Below are positions 1 to 10,612 of a stretch of DNA of 64,000 nucleotides, in pieces. The position numbers were made by a program, and so were the translations under genes. Source of the stretch: Chalara sp. BL73 (lineage: Eukaryota; Ascomycota; Leotiomycetes; Helotiales); the NCBI GenBank assembly GCA_918026815.1, contig CAKJVC010000013.1, positions 62,001 through 126,000 on the forward strand. Direction: 5' to 3'. Under the pieces are notes generated by a model. It searched no databases and was not told the DNA's origin. It saw only the letters and a program-made list of their open reading frames with translations. Every line of letters starts with the position of its first letter. The stretch's first letter is position 1.

Positions 1-1761
1 CCACGCGCGACCTGGTAACAAGGAGAGAGCCAATTTCTCCATCGGTGTCGGTTTGGAGTCAGCTGAAAGAGATCTCTTTGCATTTGCACCAAAGAGAGCT
101 GTCGGCGAGTCTTGGGCGATCCATTCATCAAAGGATCCAGCGTAGTCACGCTCTGGAAACCTGTCCTTCAGAGCATTTCCAGCCAGTGTTCTGGCGTGTG
201 CATCACGTACACTTCCTCCGGTGACGTATTTTCCTGACTCCAAATTCTCAGGCTCCCATCCCCGCACCAACCGCAAACATTCAAGTACATCTGCGCCTGC
301 TCGTAGAGGCTCATGGATGTGCATAACGGTTGCACATTGAATACCTGTGGCGTTCATTGTGTTTGGCATTTCGAAGGATACTTCGGAACGAGAGTGCCCA
401 GCTGCGAATTGCCAATCCATTCTTCGAGAGATCCTCAACTTGGAAGATAGGTCTGGAACCCAGGAAGGGCTGGCCACTGCCTTGGAATTTTCTATGTGGC
501 AAAGACGTAAAAATTCTAGGCGTTTGGAGTAGTTGATATGGGCTATAGTCGTATCTCTGTAGACCTCGTCGACTGATAAAGAGTAATTTGGACGTATCAA
601 TTCCTGGAAACTTCGCGGAAATAGTCCGTGGAGGCCATATACTCGGTCCCGAGAGTCTGTACAAGATCTGCTATACACTTGGTAGAACACGTCTGAAATT
701 GGGTGTTTGTCAGGAAGCAGTTCCACCAGATTTCCTATCAACCTCATCACTGGTGGCAAGCTCCATGATGCCGCCTTGTTGTACCAAAGAGCGAGGATAG
801 CGTGGCGGAAGGTGATCCAGTCTAGCTCATCCTCGCCGCATAAGAACAAACCCCTGCGAGCCAGGTGCGCCTCTTGAACAACCCATAGACGCTCGAACCA
901 TGAGCGTTGAAGTAGGTTACTGATAGCCTTCCAGGTGCTGTCGCCGAATGGAAGCTGAACAGAAGACTCGAACCATGTCTTTTCCACAGCATCTGGCGCG
1001 GGTGCACGACGCCGATCAGTCGTCGACACCACTTGTCTGCCAAGATAATTGAGCGTTTGCATTGCAAGCTGACTGTCCTCTGTCGATGGTCCTACCCACA
1101 CTACGACACGCTCTGCTAGCTTGAATATATCTCCCATGCGAGACACTTGGGTGTTTCTCTCCACAATATCTGCTTGATTGATACAGATAGCGTCAATCCA
1201 GAGTACTCTTTTTGTGTCCTTGGATCTCAGATGTCGTAATGAGCCTTCAAGATTCTGCCCCACCAAGAGTGTAGCGTATCGCAGAGGGTGTATTGAGACC
1301 ACAACCAGTATTTCTGCCGCATCCTCCTTTGAGTCCTTGGAAGCAAGGTCAATCAGAACTTCCAGAGGACTATCTTCGACTCCCCAGATATATGAGAGCG
1401 CTTCATAATCAACGTCTCGACCTAGAATTTCCTCTTCACTTGTATTTTTGACGATATTCACTAACGGAGTAATGCTGGCATTTGGATGCTGCCATGAGGT
1501 GGACGTAACTCCAGTCGCATCTTTGTGGATGTACAGGATTCGCCCTTCAAGAGCTTCATACGCTTCCCAGTCACTTGGAAGACTTATTCGAGCATGTTTC
1601 AAGTGTTGGCCATTTCTATGTGGGCGTGTAGATCTTTCCAAAGTAGCTTGCGTAATTCTGAGCTTGATATGCTCGTCGCCTTCCCCAGGAAGGAGGGTAA
1701 CCAGTCTGACATCCTTTGTCGGTTCCGCAAGCTTCTTGTACTCGTAGATGCTCTGCGACAT
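1..1761 (-). CDS. HET-domain (heterokaryon incompatibility) protein, C-terminus beyond window
   Basis: An open frame of 587 codons runs from the ATG at 1759-1761 to the left edge with no stop or intron, so the gene is partial at its 3' end. The N-terminal third has the HET signature: a YEALSYIWG block (about residue 105), then LRHLRSKD and LWIDAICINQ followed by ERNTQVSRMGDIFKLAERVVVWVGP-type residues. Further on are the usual HET-gene blocks SWFERLWVVQE and DSRDRVYGLHGLF. HET proteins trigger programmed cell death when incompatible hyphae fuse. The domain is related to TIR, and the C-terminal part usually confers specificity. Base composition and frame look healthy. The next gene in the same direction is the STAND gene at 2949-6221. 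Confident in the family; the partner is unknown. Confidence 0.9.
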   Translation of the reverse strand, partial: MSQSIYEYKKLAEPTKDVRLVTLLPGEGDEHIKLRITQATLERSTRPHRNGQHLKHARISLPSDWEAYEALEGRILYIHKDATGVTSTSWQHPNASITPLVNIVKNTSEEEILGRDVDYEALSYIWGVEDSPLEVLIDLASKDSKEDAAEILVVVSIHPLRYATLLVGQNLEGSLRHLRSKDTKRVLWIDAICINQADIVERNTQVSRMGDIFKLAERVVVWVGPSTEDSQLAMQTLNYLGRQVVSTTDRRRAPAPDAVEKTWFESSVQLPFGDSTWKAISNLLQRSWFERLWVVQEAHLARRGLFLCGEDELDWITFRHAILALWYNKAASWSLPPVMRLIGNLVELLPDKHPISDVFYQVYSRSCTDSRDRVYGLHGLFPRSFQELIRPNYSLSVDEVYRDTTIAHINYSKRLEFLRLCHIENSKAVASPSWVPDLSSKLRISRRMDWQFAAGHSRSEVSFEMPNTMNATGIQCATVMHIHEPLRAGADVLECLRLVRGWEPENLESGKYVTGGSVRDAHARTLAGNALKDRFPERDYAGSFDEWIAQDSPTALFGANAKRSLSADSKPTPMEKLALSLLPGRAW

Positions 1762-2948
1762 CGTGATGCTGGTGTAGATTTCCGCTTCCTTGAACCGAAT
1801 TGTAAAGGATAATATTGCAGAGGAATATGAATTGGTGAAGCTGGTGTTTATGACAAGGGCATGGCGGTTATGTTTAACAAAGAGAGAGGGGAAGTAGCAC
1901 AGTTGTTAAACAAAGCCGCTAGTCCTCTTTTGGCTGCGATCTGTGAATGTCCCCCAGCCTTACCATGGTATTTCACTCTGGGACATTAAAAAAGGCTCGG
2001 TATTATCCGACTCGCAGGCGTGCCGGGCTAAGCGTCGGAGCGGCATAATGTCGAAACTTTCAATAGGTCGGAGTATTTGACAATTTTCATGGAAGTCCAT
2101 GGGCACCACCGCCCACCGATCAGTTCTCCCTTGCAACCAACCTGCTTAATCGCTGGCCGGTAGAACATGTTATAATCCTCGCTAGGTATGGTAGCTGGTG
2201 AGTATCTTCTGTCATTAGGCACTCACTTAACGATCCAGAGCTGAAGCTCATTCTTGTGAACCACAAGAGAACTATACATGTGCATAAAAGTGCCATGTCG
2301 AGACTTATTGAAGCCGTTCCACAGAACAATTAATTAAGGCTGCCAGGGGCGGCGTGAATAATATAAGCCATTGATTAACAATCGTCTGTTTTAGTTACCG
2401 AATGAGTTGTCCGATTAAGGAAACTACAATAATAGCACAATTTAGTGATATATCAAGCTTAAGAACTTCCTTGCTAATATCTCGTAATTACACTCTCTTT
2501 ATTTCAACGACCGCTTAGCTAGATAAGGGCCCAGCGACCAATAGCATATAATACAGCTGACTTTTTGATGCTTTGTTACATGTAGTACTTGTTTTGCGCT
2601 TCTTGTGCACATGGCTGATCCTCGAAAGACATGTGCGGCCTGCTGTGCAATTCTGTCAGCTGCAGGTTCAGAATACTAGGTGTCAATTTCCAGAATCTAA
2701 TGAGAATATTCCCCAAACCTGGTACAAAAATTGCGTTACTTTACTTGCATGCTATCTGGCGTCATTCTCCTTGAGGGATGTACCCTTGTCCCAATAAAAA
2801 GTAAGCTCTTTCAAACGGAAATCATTAAGAATTGTTGTAGAATCGTTTTAATATAGATGCTTATAGTCATTTTTCCAACTTTACTACTGATTTCATACAT
2901 AACTAGCCTCCTATAATCAAAATGAATAACTACACCCTAGAGTTGCCG
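1762..2948. other. Intergenic, no gene seen
   Basis: AT-rich stretch between the HET start and the end of the STAND gene. It should hold the HET promoter next to 1762. The short frames here lack codon structure or recognisable motifs, and I see no RNA gene. Confidence 0.5.
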
Positions 2949-5900
2949 CTACCGCTTTCTAAAAAACCAGTTTTTTCGCCAGCGATGGCCGGGTTTCACC
3001 TTGCCATCGTTAATCTCTAGTTCAGGTTCTGACTTTAATTGAGATATGTCCTGTGTCTGCAAAATTAGGGGAGGCCATTCGGGTGGAGAAGGATTCCCCT
3101 CCAGGGAATTCTTTGCAGGTAACTTCTCCAACCTTGAATCTGGAAGTTCGTTGACTTTGGTCCACAGTATTTGCCTCGTGGATAGTAAACGTGTCAGCAT
3201 TGTAGCATGTCCGGGCTTGAAAATCCGTGAGAAAATAGCCTTAATAGAGACATTTTCATCTTGGACCTTAATTGTGGCGGTGGGATCTGCGCCACCACGA
3301 AGAAGCAAATCTATGACCATAAACCAGGTGCTTCTCTCTTCATCCAATGGTTGTGGTTGCCTGTAAATCCGATCCAAGAATCGGATCCATATTGTGCCTC
3401 CTAGATTACTCCCGTAATTTGGGTCTGCACCATGTTCTAGGAGTAACTGCACCATATGGTGGTGCATGTACTCGTCATGCCGCAAACTATTACACGAGGG
3501 TAGAAGCGCTATTTCAAGAAGTGCAGCTGCTTGATCTGACTGCACTGGCTTTGTTGTACCCTGAAGTTGTTGCTCCATGTACAAGACGTGGCATTTCTGT
3601 ATTATCAATGGATGAAGCGAGGTCAGAGCCGAGCTTTCTTTTAGTCGGGTCTGTTTTGGCTGGGCCAGCCGTGCGATTGCGTCCAAGGGTAAATTTTGGG
3701 ACACCGAATTGAGGTTCATAGTTCGTCGAGCATAATATGAGAAGTCTAAGTAAATCTTCTCCAGCTGTGTTGTCTCGAATGCCGATATAGCTTTAGCTTG
3801 AGCCAGTAACGCTTTGCATAGAGTAAGATTAGGGTCAAAGGGCTTTTCCAATCGCTCAGCCAGCGATTTTTGAATATCATCCATACGAAGAAAGTCTCGA
3901 ACAGTCCGATGTAGGAAGTCCACTTTACTTTTCGAGAAGATATCCGGATACGGATAGACTGATACGACTTCTAGCAACCCTTTGCAGCGAGCGTTCAAGC
4001 GCTTTTCCAGGTAGCCGCTCATTTTTTCTATTTCGAGGACAGAAAAGGGCTCAAGTTGAGCTTTAATCGCGAAGTCAGAATCTTCCTCGTCAAGAACGGA
4101 GTATAGCCAAAGGGGTAGCTGCTCTGCTCCGCAAATAGCCATTTCAAATGCTTGGGTGGTCCCTTCCCAATACACTTTATCAACCTGACCGAGGATATGA
4201 CGGAAAAACTTATCCAGATCTGAAGGCAACTCGCGAAGTCTCTTCGTCAAGGTGGAAATCGAATCCGCATTCGCAATCCCTTCTTTGAGGGACTGAACAA
4301 CAAGAACTACCCAAAGAAAGACGCCCTCAGCCTTTTCAACAATTTCTTCCACGAGAGTAGTGTAACGGGGATCTTCGTTCTTGAGAAGAATGAACGTCTT
4401 ATGTTCTTTAAGTTTTCCCTGGACGTATAGTTGAATATCATTTCTGGTAAGATCTTGAAGCTTGTGTGACCTAGTCGGATCTCCATATGCAGTCTGGAAA
4501 GCCGGCCATGGCCGACTTGACAAGCAGATTTTGACATGGGACGAGGTGGCAAAGTCGTCTAAGGTCTCAATAATATCTGTAGACTAGCCATCATACTCAT
4601 CAAGCCCATCAATGAAAAAGCAGAATTTGGTGGATGTGATATCCGCTTTCACGAGTTGTTTAAAACCTTCCTTCAACTCATCAAGAGTCCAGTCAGTAAA
4701 GACATGAGGATTACCTTTTCGACCCTGCGCATCCTTCCAACGAGACGGGAATGTGGTTCTGGTTAAAGAAGGGCATTGCCGTAACACCTCGAAAAGCAGA
4801 GATTGGAGTAAACCTTGCTGAGACTTCTGCATAGGTTTTCCAGCATTCCAGAAAAAGAAATATCCCGTTACCAATACTTGATGACCCGCCCATGTCCGTA
4901 GCGACGACTCCATATTTGGATGATTGACAAGATATTTCATGAGCGTCGATTTTCCGGACCCAGGCTTTCCTGATATCCAGAAAATTCCACTTTTGTAGCA
5001 CAGCCAGTCGATAAAACGATTCTGTGACCCTCCATTGCCAACTCTCATCCGAGACTCCATAATCCAGTCGAAGGTCTTGATGTGGGCAATGGCGATATTT
5101 GATTCTCTCATTTTTATACCTTCGAATTTAAAGCTGTGCAGAATATCCTGTTCAGTAGCTAAGGTACGGCCTGTTGTTACCATATTGTGGAGGCTTGTCG
5201 AGAGTTTCCTCACATCGTCGTTATCGTAGGGCATGTTAATGACCGGAGCGTCTCGGCGGCCAACTACGCCTTCTCGGAAATCCGGTTGTTGCAGAAGGCC
5301 TAATTCGGTGCTGCTGAGAGGTATTGTTTGTACGTAGATTAGCTATTGAATAGGGGACAGGTCATGTGACACCGTTACATGACCCAGGAAGGGGCATATC
5401 CTCATTCCTCCATTCAACCCTCAACAATCAATCACATTCAACCTAAGCAATCCACGTAAAGACGTGGTGTTGCCACAGGTAGAGTGATCCGACAGGTATA
5501 TTCTGTTTCGAGTTATTTATCGTAGAGGAATCCAGGTCACCGGTGATCTTTCTGACTATATCTGACCTGAGCTCTGTTATGGAAAGTGCTAGATATTCCA
5601 GCCGGTCAGACATGTTCATGTTCATTTCGTTGCTTGTAGCACTAAGCTTTCGGATGTCATTGTTAATAGTCGACTGTGTCTCGCTACGAAGCAGTCAGCT
5701 AGTTGAAGGCAGTAATAAAATTTAGAACGATATACAACGCCTGAGTAGTCATGCTATTTCTGAAAGGATATTGAACTTAAATGAACTTACTTCGTCAGTT
5801 TGACAAGGTGTAGTAACAACTGCGTCTGGAGTCGCCCTAGGTTAGTCCGCAGTTCTTCAATTGTGCTCTTCTTCCACTCATCAGCTAATGCCTGATGGGC

Positions 5901-6221
5901 ACTTTGCAATATACGAGAGCCATGCTTGATCTTCAGTCTCTCGAGAACGGAAAGAAGCTTCTCCGCTTCAGTTTCGCACGCACGAGCAACGCCCAAGATA
6001 CCGGAATCAGGCTTCGAGTCACTAGGGGCAAAGCGAATGGCCAGTCCCTTAGTAAGGCTGCGGAGCTCGCCGGTGACTTGGCCGAGCGAGGCATTCTCTG
6101 CTGGCTCCCCTGGGGAAGACTTGTATAGCTTCAAACTCTTCGCGGCTATTTTGCCCGCGAAGTCAACAAACTGGACAACATTACCAGCTAGACCGATGGC
6201 TGTGAAGGGATCGAGGGCCAT
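2949..6221 (-). pseudogene. STAND NTPase: HeLo-like N-terminus, NACHT, degenerate ankyrin tail; in-frame TAG
   Basis: Exon 1 (6221 to about 5792) starts MALDPFTAIGLAGNVVQF, the fungal STAND N-terminal domain (Helo_like_N type). A GTAAGT donor near 5791 and a GCTGAC branch with CGTAG acceptor near 5690 join it to a helical exon (ETQSTINNDIRKL onward). A second intron of about 5500-5320 has unclear borders. The NACHT exon has Walker A GKPGSGKST (around 4950) and Walker B FCFFIDGLDEYDG ending at 4587. The next codon is TAG (4584-4586), after which the same frame continues STDIIETL...KICLSSRPWPAF, normal NACHT sequence, to a stop at 2949. The tail has ankyrin-like pieces (LLEHGADPN, LLLRGGADP). 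Such proteins sense non-self and signal cell death. Unless the TAG is read through or is a sequencing error, the product is truncated just after Walker B. Confidence 0.8.
4584..4586 (-). other. In-frame TAG inside the NACHT domain
   Basis: Upstream and downstream frames are in the same register, and no stop occurs between this codon and 2949. The flanking residues (DEYDG before, STDIIETL after) are continuous NACHT sequence. The GTATGA just upstream could only give introns of about 20-38 nt, too short and out of phase. Confidence 0.7.
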
Positions 6222-9200
6222 TTGACCAAGGCTGCCTTTTCGAGCGTTTGAGGGGCTGCTAAGATTGGAAATCGAGCCAGCTTTCGATTGTTAGAGTTGG
6301 ATGCAGGTTAAATGCGAAGTAAAAGCATTGCACATGAACAGCTATAAAGAAAGGGTGATAAACAAGCAGTTTATGATATAAACAGATCAGGCTGAGGATA
6401 TCAAGATAGGATGTGGCAAACCGAGCCCTGATCTAGGATTCATCGGCTCCGATTTCCTAATTTGTATCCTCGCTTAACCGAGATCCTAGCATAAAAACAC
6501 TCGACATCAAAACAACCCACTAATCAATACCAACACTTTAATCATCTCTATATATAATACAAATCGTGCCAGACAGACGAATACTGCCACGTGACTCAAT
6601 TTCACGCCTGTCTATTAGTAGAAACAAAAAAGCAGGAGAATTTTGCTCTTACATACTACTCCAACAAACCTCTTTACTTTCGTAAGTCAGGCACTGCCTG
6701 CTAAGGTTGTGCGAACCAAGGCAACGCCGGTTTTGGTGCTATGTGGAATGGGCTTACGCCACGGATTTGCGTGCTTCAACGTAATCGAAGGATTTACCGG
6801 GCTTGAACAAACCACATTGCTCTACTAAGAAATACATGTGGAAACGAAATCAAAAACAGGTCAGCGCTAACTCTTAAATTATGCCGGTAACTTGACGCTG
6901 CGGTAAATAGTGCAAAAGGACCGCAACTTCAATATCCTTCAATATTACTCCTAATTACACATTCGAGTTGTCCTCATAATTTAAGTGCCCAAATCAGACT
7001 CGCAAATCTTGCACGATTTTAGCGTAAACAATCTACAAACATTTTCATACTATAGTTAATAGTATATTATAATTCTACGGGCATAAATGGGACTAAACTT
7101 TTACGGCCGGTCTGACAAAGGATTCATTGTTGTGTTATAATTGTAGCACTATGTTAGTAGAACTTGTAGATATACAATGTGTGACTGATCTTCAACATAC
7201 ATGCTAGTAAGCACTAACTATGCCGGAACTATTCACTGGGAACAACGTTCTTAGTTTTAATCTTGAAAACTGCATTTTAACTAATACTGTCATTGCTATA
7301 TTGCTGGAGACACGGGTTAAACTCAGACCGGGACCTGGAGATCTACTTAAAAGGAAGTGCTTACAGGCAAAATGGCAGTTTTGGTACATAAGGACTGCCA
7401 TTATGCAAATCGGTTCGTGTCAGATTCAGTACTTTTCACGAAAGAGGCAGTAACCCGTACTCTGAAATTCGAAGTGGGGCTGATCTCATCCTTGTCAGTT
7501 TAACATTACGCGATGAAAAACGATTAAAAGGCTCGGGCAGGCTTTGTGAAAGTTGGTCGAGAATCCGAGAATAATAGGCAAATAATTTGGGCAGGGTGTC
7601 CAGTGGCTGCTCCAGGGCTGGCGTGTTAATCTACGGTGAGGCGAAGAATCTAGTCTTCCAATTAATAAAGAGCCCGACGTGATGGAAACATGCACGCCAA
7701 CAGGCCTTGCAAAGCCCTGCACGGTTTGAAGTCAATGCTGTTCCATTCTGGGGGGAGGGCTAACGCCGGGCTTGAGAGAAGCGGCTCCGGGGACAAGATC
7801 CATCTTATATACGTAGAAGTCGACCAACATGCCGCAGGGCTCGCAGTTGGGAACGAACTTCCTGTAAGTTTGTCGTGCTTGGTTTATGAGTTTACGATTC
7901 AAGGCTGAGTCGAGGAATTGGATGGCATTGGTGGCTGATTAATGTCGGCTGCTACGATATAACTGCTCACTCCCTGTACAAGAGTGGGAAAGACTGGACC
8001 CCCGACAATATTTATAGCAGTGTGATTGCAGATATCCTTGGTGATGGGTTTGTGCCGGCCGAAAAATGTTGGTAATCTGACGTGTGGACAATAATACGTC
8101 AATATCCTCTGCACTTACTGTTTATTGAGAGATATCCATTGGGCAAGATTCCGAGCTCCCCAGGGCTCCGAGGCTGTGGTCTAGTCAAAATAAGAAGAGT
8201 TGACGCAGATATACAGTGGCCAGATGCAGGGTTTATGGTTAATCCATTCCAGTCCTTTATGACATGAAATGTAGCCTCAGGCATACACCACTTACCAGCG
8301 GGACTAGAGTATTTGTTACAAAAAATAATAATAAAACGTAGGAATAGTCAATATTTTGAGCAAAGTTAGTACTATATTAGTGATACGAGCGCTTTTGATT
8401 TTATAATACAAAACAGTTAAAACTTTACTACAAATAAAAATGTAGCGCTAGACAAACTATCTATATTGCTACAACGGGCGTCACGACATGTGCTACCTAG
8501 ACCTGAGGCTCGGAAAGCTCGCTTACACTGAGAACCTAAGAGGTCTGTCACGTTAACTCGAAGGGGCCGTCGAGAGGGAAGACTCCAAATGGGATCCTCG
8601 GGGTTTCTTGGGATAGGAGCTTCATGGCCAACCCAAATAGTATTCTTATACTTGTTATTAGGACTATACATTCTGTACGTGATAGACTACTTCGGCCCAG
8701 GCTACCAACCAGTTGTATATCGTCCATTCTGTGGACGCGCCTATAGAACCGCAACTACAGGCTACCATTTTTAGGGTCCGGTTAGCCGGATTATCAAAAA
8801 CAAAATTCAAGGTCGGATACTAGGAACAGAAGATTAAAGACAAGAACAATAAGTGGGGATCAGCTATACTGTTGCGCCATGTATCTATTGCCCAGATATG
8901 TGTTGTACTAATTAAGAAAGCATTTATAAACCTCTCTCTGCTACGCCGAATCGAGATAACCTACTAGCCTTCGGCTGTACTCTAGGCCCCATAGATAGCT
9001 AGCTATAGGACCCTCTGGTGGCGGTATAACAGTAAGGGTATAAATCAGGATGATTACAACTGGGGCGATGCGATGAAATTCACGCTCTTCTATTATGGGC
9101 ATATCTCATTGTGGAAAGGCTTGGATAGAAGAGAAAGTATAGTAGGTAGAATGGCATGCTGGTGAGGGATGAAAGGGCCCGGGGCTACATCAATAAAATT

Positions 9201-9358
9201 CATGCTTCAAGCATTGAAAGCACATCTCTGTAGACATCGTGCGTTTACTAGCCTAATGCTAGCTAGCGAAAAGGCTGTGGCTATTTGCCAGTCTCAGCAT
9301 ATTCCCTGCGAATCTTTAGTGCCGATGCAAACCATGCATCATTTTGGCTTCCCTGTTG
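6222..9358. other. Long intergenic stretch, no gene recognised
   Basis: About 3.1 kb of mostly AT-rich sequence. The part next to 6222 should carry the STAND promoter. Small frames at 7200-7450, 7690-7910 and 8590-8770 show no family motif and no splice-supported extension, and they could be old transposon remains. Nothing is supportable as a gene. Confidence 0.5.
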
Positions 9359-10612
9359 TTAGGCATAACGCAGCATTCCTTGGTAGGCCATTGCCGCTGT
9401 GGACTCTAGCTTATTGCTAACAGGGAATGAACCTTCACAAAACTGAGCCTCGTACATTGCCAGCCACTCCTTATACCTTGCAAGCTGCGGTTTCGTCCGT
9501 TCGATTCTTTCAATGGCGTAAGGGTTTGTTTGCAAGACACAGGGTGGATCTAAATCCATTGCACTCAGAACAGGGTACTGGGCGGCGACCTTGAGTGGAG
9601 CCGGACCCACAGCGTCAAAGTCTACAATACCGACGATGTTGAAGTCGCCGTCAACCAGGATGTTGTGAACTCCAAAATCTCGGTTCACAAGCCTGAAAGG
9701 ACCGGCGCACTCCTCACTGTAGATGTCCATAAGTCGGTTAAGCAGTATAGGAAGTGAAAAGGAGGGGGAAGATTTTGCCCTTTCCCCACATCGAGCCGCA
9801 GTCCTCTTTAGTAGCTCATCGGTGAAGTCACGGTAGTAGTCTGTCGAAGATGCCCAGGGGCCTCCTCCAGTATCGACATCAGGACCAATATAGAAGCTAG
9901 ATATCTCCTCAGACCAGTACAAACTGCCAATCTGGGGGAATTTGAATGATTGGACCTCTGCCTGAATTTTGGCCATTTGTTCCCGGAATTTGCGATCCTG
10001 GTCGAGGGTACCAAATAGGCCAGGCCTAGATTCTCTGATTTCTTGGAGGTTGCTCGCTGTGGTACCTTGAACATACTCCATAAACATATATGGTACCCCA
10101 ACTTCATTGGATGGATCGTAATTGTATGCGAATACCTCGGGCACAGACACAGAAGACTTGGATCTGAAAGTTATTAGTCACAGCTAGATATGGGATCACA
10201 ATGCCAGAGCTATCACAGCCTAAGTGACATACTTGAAAAACTTCATACTAGCAATTTCCACCTCGAACGCCCTGCGGCTGTTGTAGAGTGCGAGTGGTGC
10301 AGGAGTAGCCTCTGGAGGTAGGCGGATTCTGACGACCCAACTGACCCTATCTTCAAAGTTGAGGCGTCGGACCATGTTGAACTGACCAACGGAATATTTG
10401 CTGGTATAGTGAGATTTGCCGCCTTTACCACGAATTTTCAAGGTGATGGAGGCTAAAATATCCCACTTGACGGCTTTGAAGAACTTGACAATTTGCTTAT
10501 TGAATTGATCATTTGCCTCGTAGACATCGGCACCCAGCCAAGTGTCGCTACCAACCGCATTAGATTGGGCAAGCAGGTTGACGCCATTGTCTGATAACTG
10601 GTTTAAATCCAT
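9359..10612 (-). CDS. Aminoglycoside phosphotransferase (APH)-family kinase-like protein
   Basis: Two exons, 10612-10233 and 10163-9359, are joined across a 69-nt intron (GTATGT donor, ACTAAT branch, TTTCAG acceptor) and encode 394 aa. The first ATG in frame is at 10612; the frame is open upstream to a TTG at 10687 but has no ATG there. The fold is kinase-like: an N-lobe with VVRIRLPP and EVEIASMKFFK (conserved Glu), the hinge PYMFMEYVQGT, the catalytic loop VNRDFGVHNILVD and the metal-binding IVDFD. The first residue of the usual HxDxxxxN Brenner motif is Asn rather than His; the catalytic Asp and the Asn are kept. Fungal APH-like proteins are numerous and mostly of unknown small-molecule substrate. 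It looks intact. Confidence 0.85.

Noticed and set aside
4547..4600. Short intron starting at GTATGA to skip the TAG in the NACHT gene
   Set aside because: Possible acceptors give 20 or 38 nt, shorter than any other intron here, and the longer one breaks the frame of conserved NACHT sequence.
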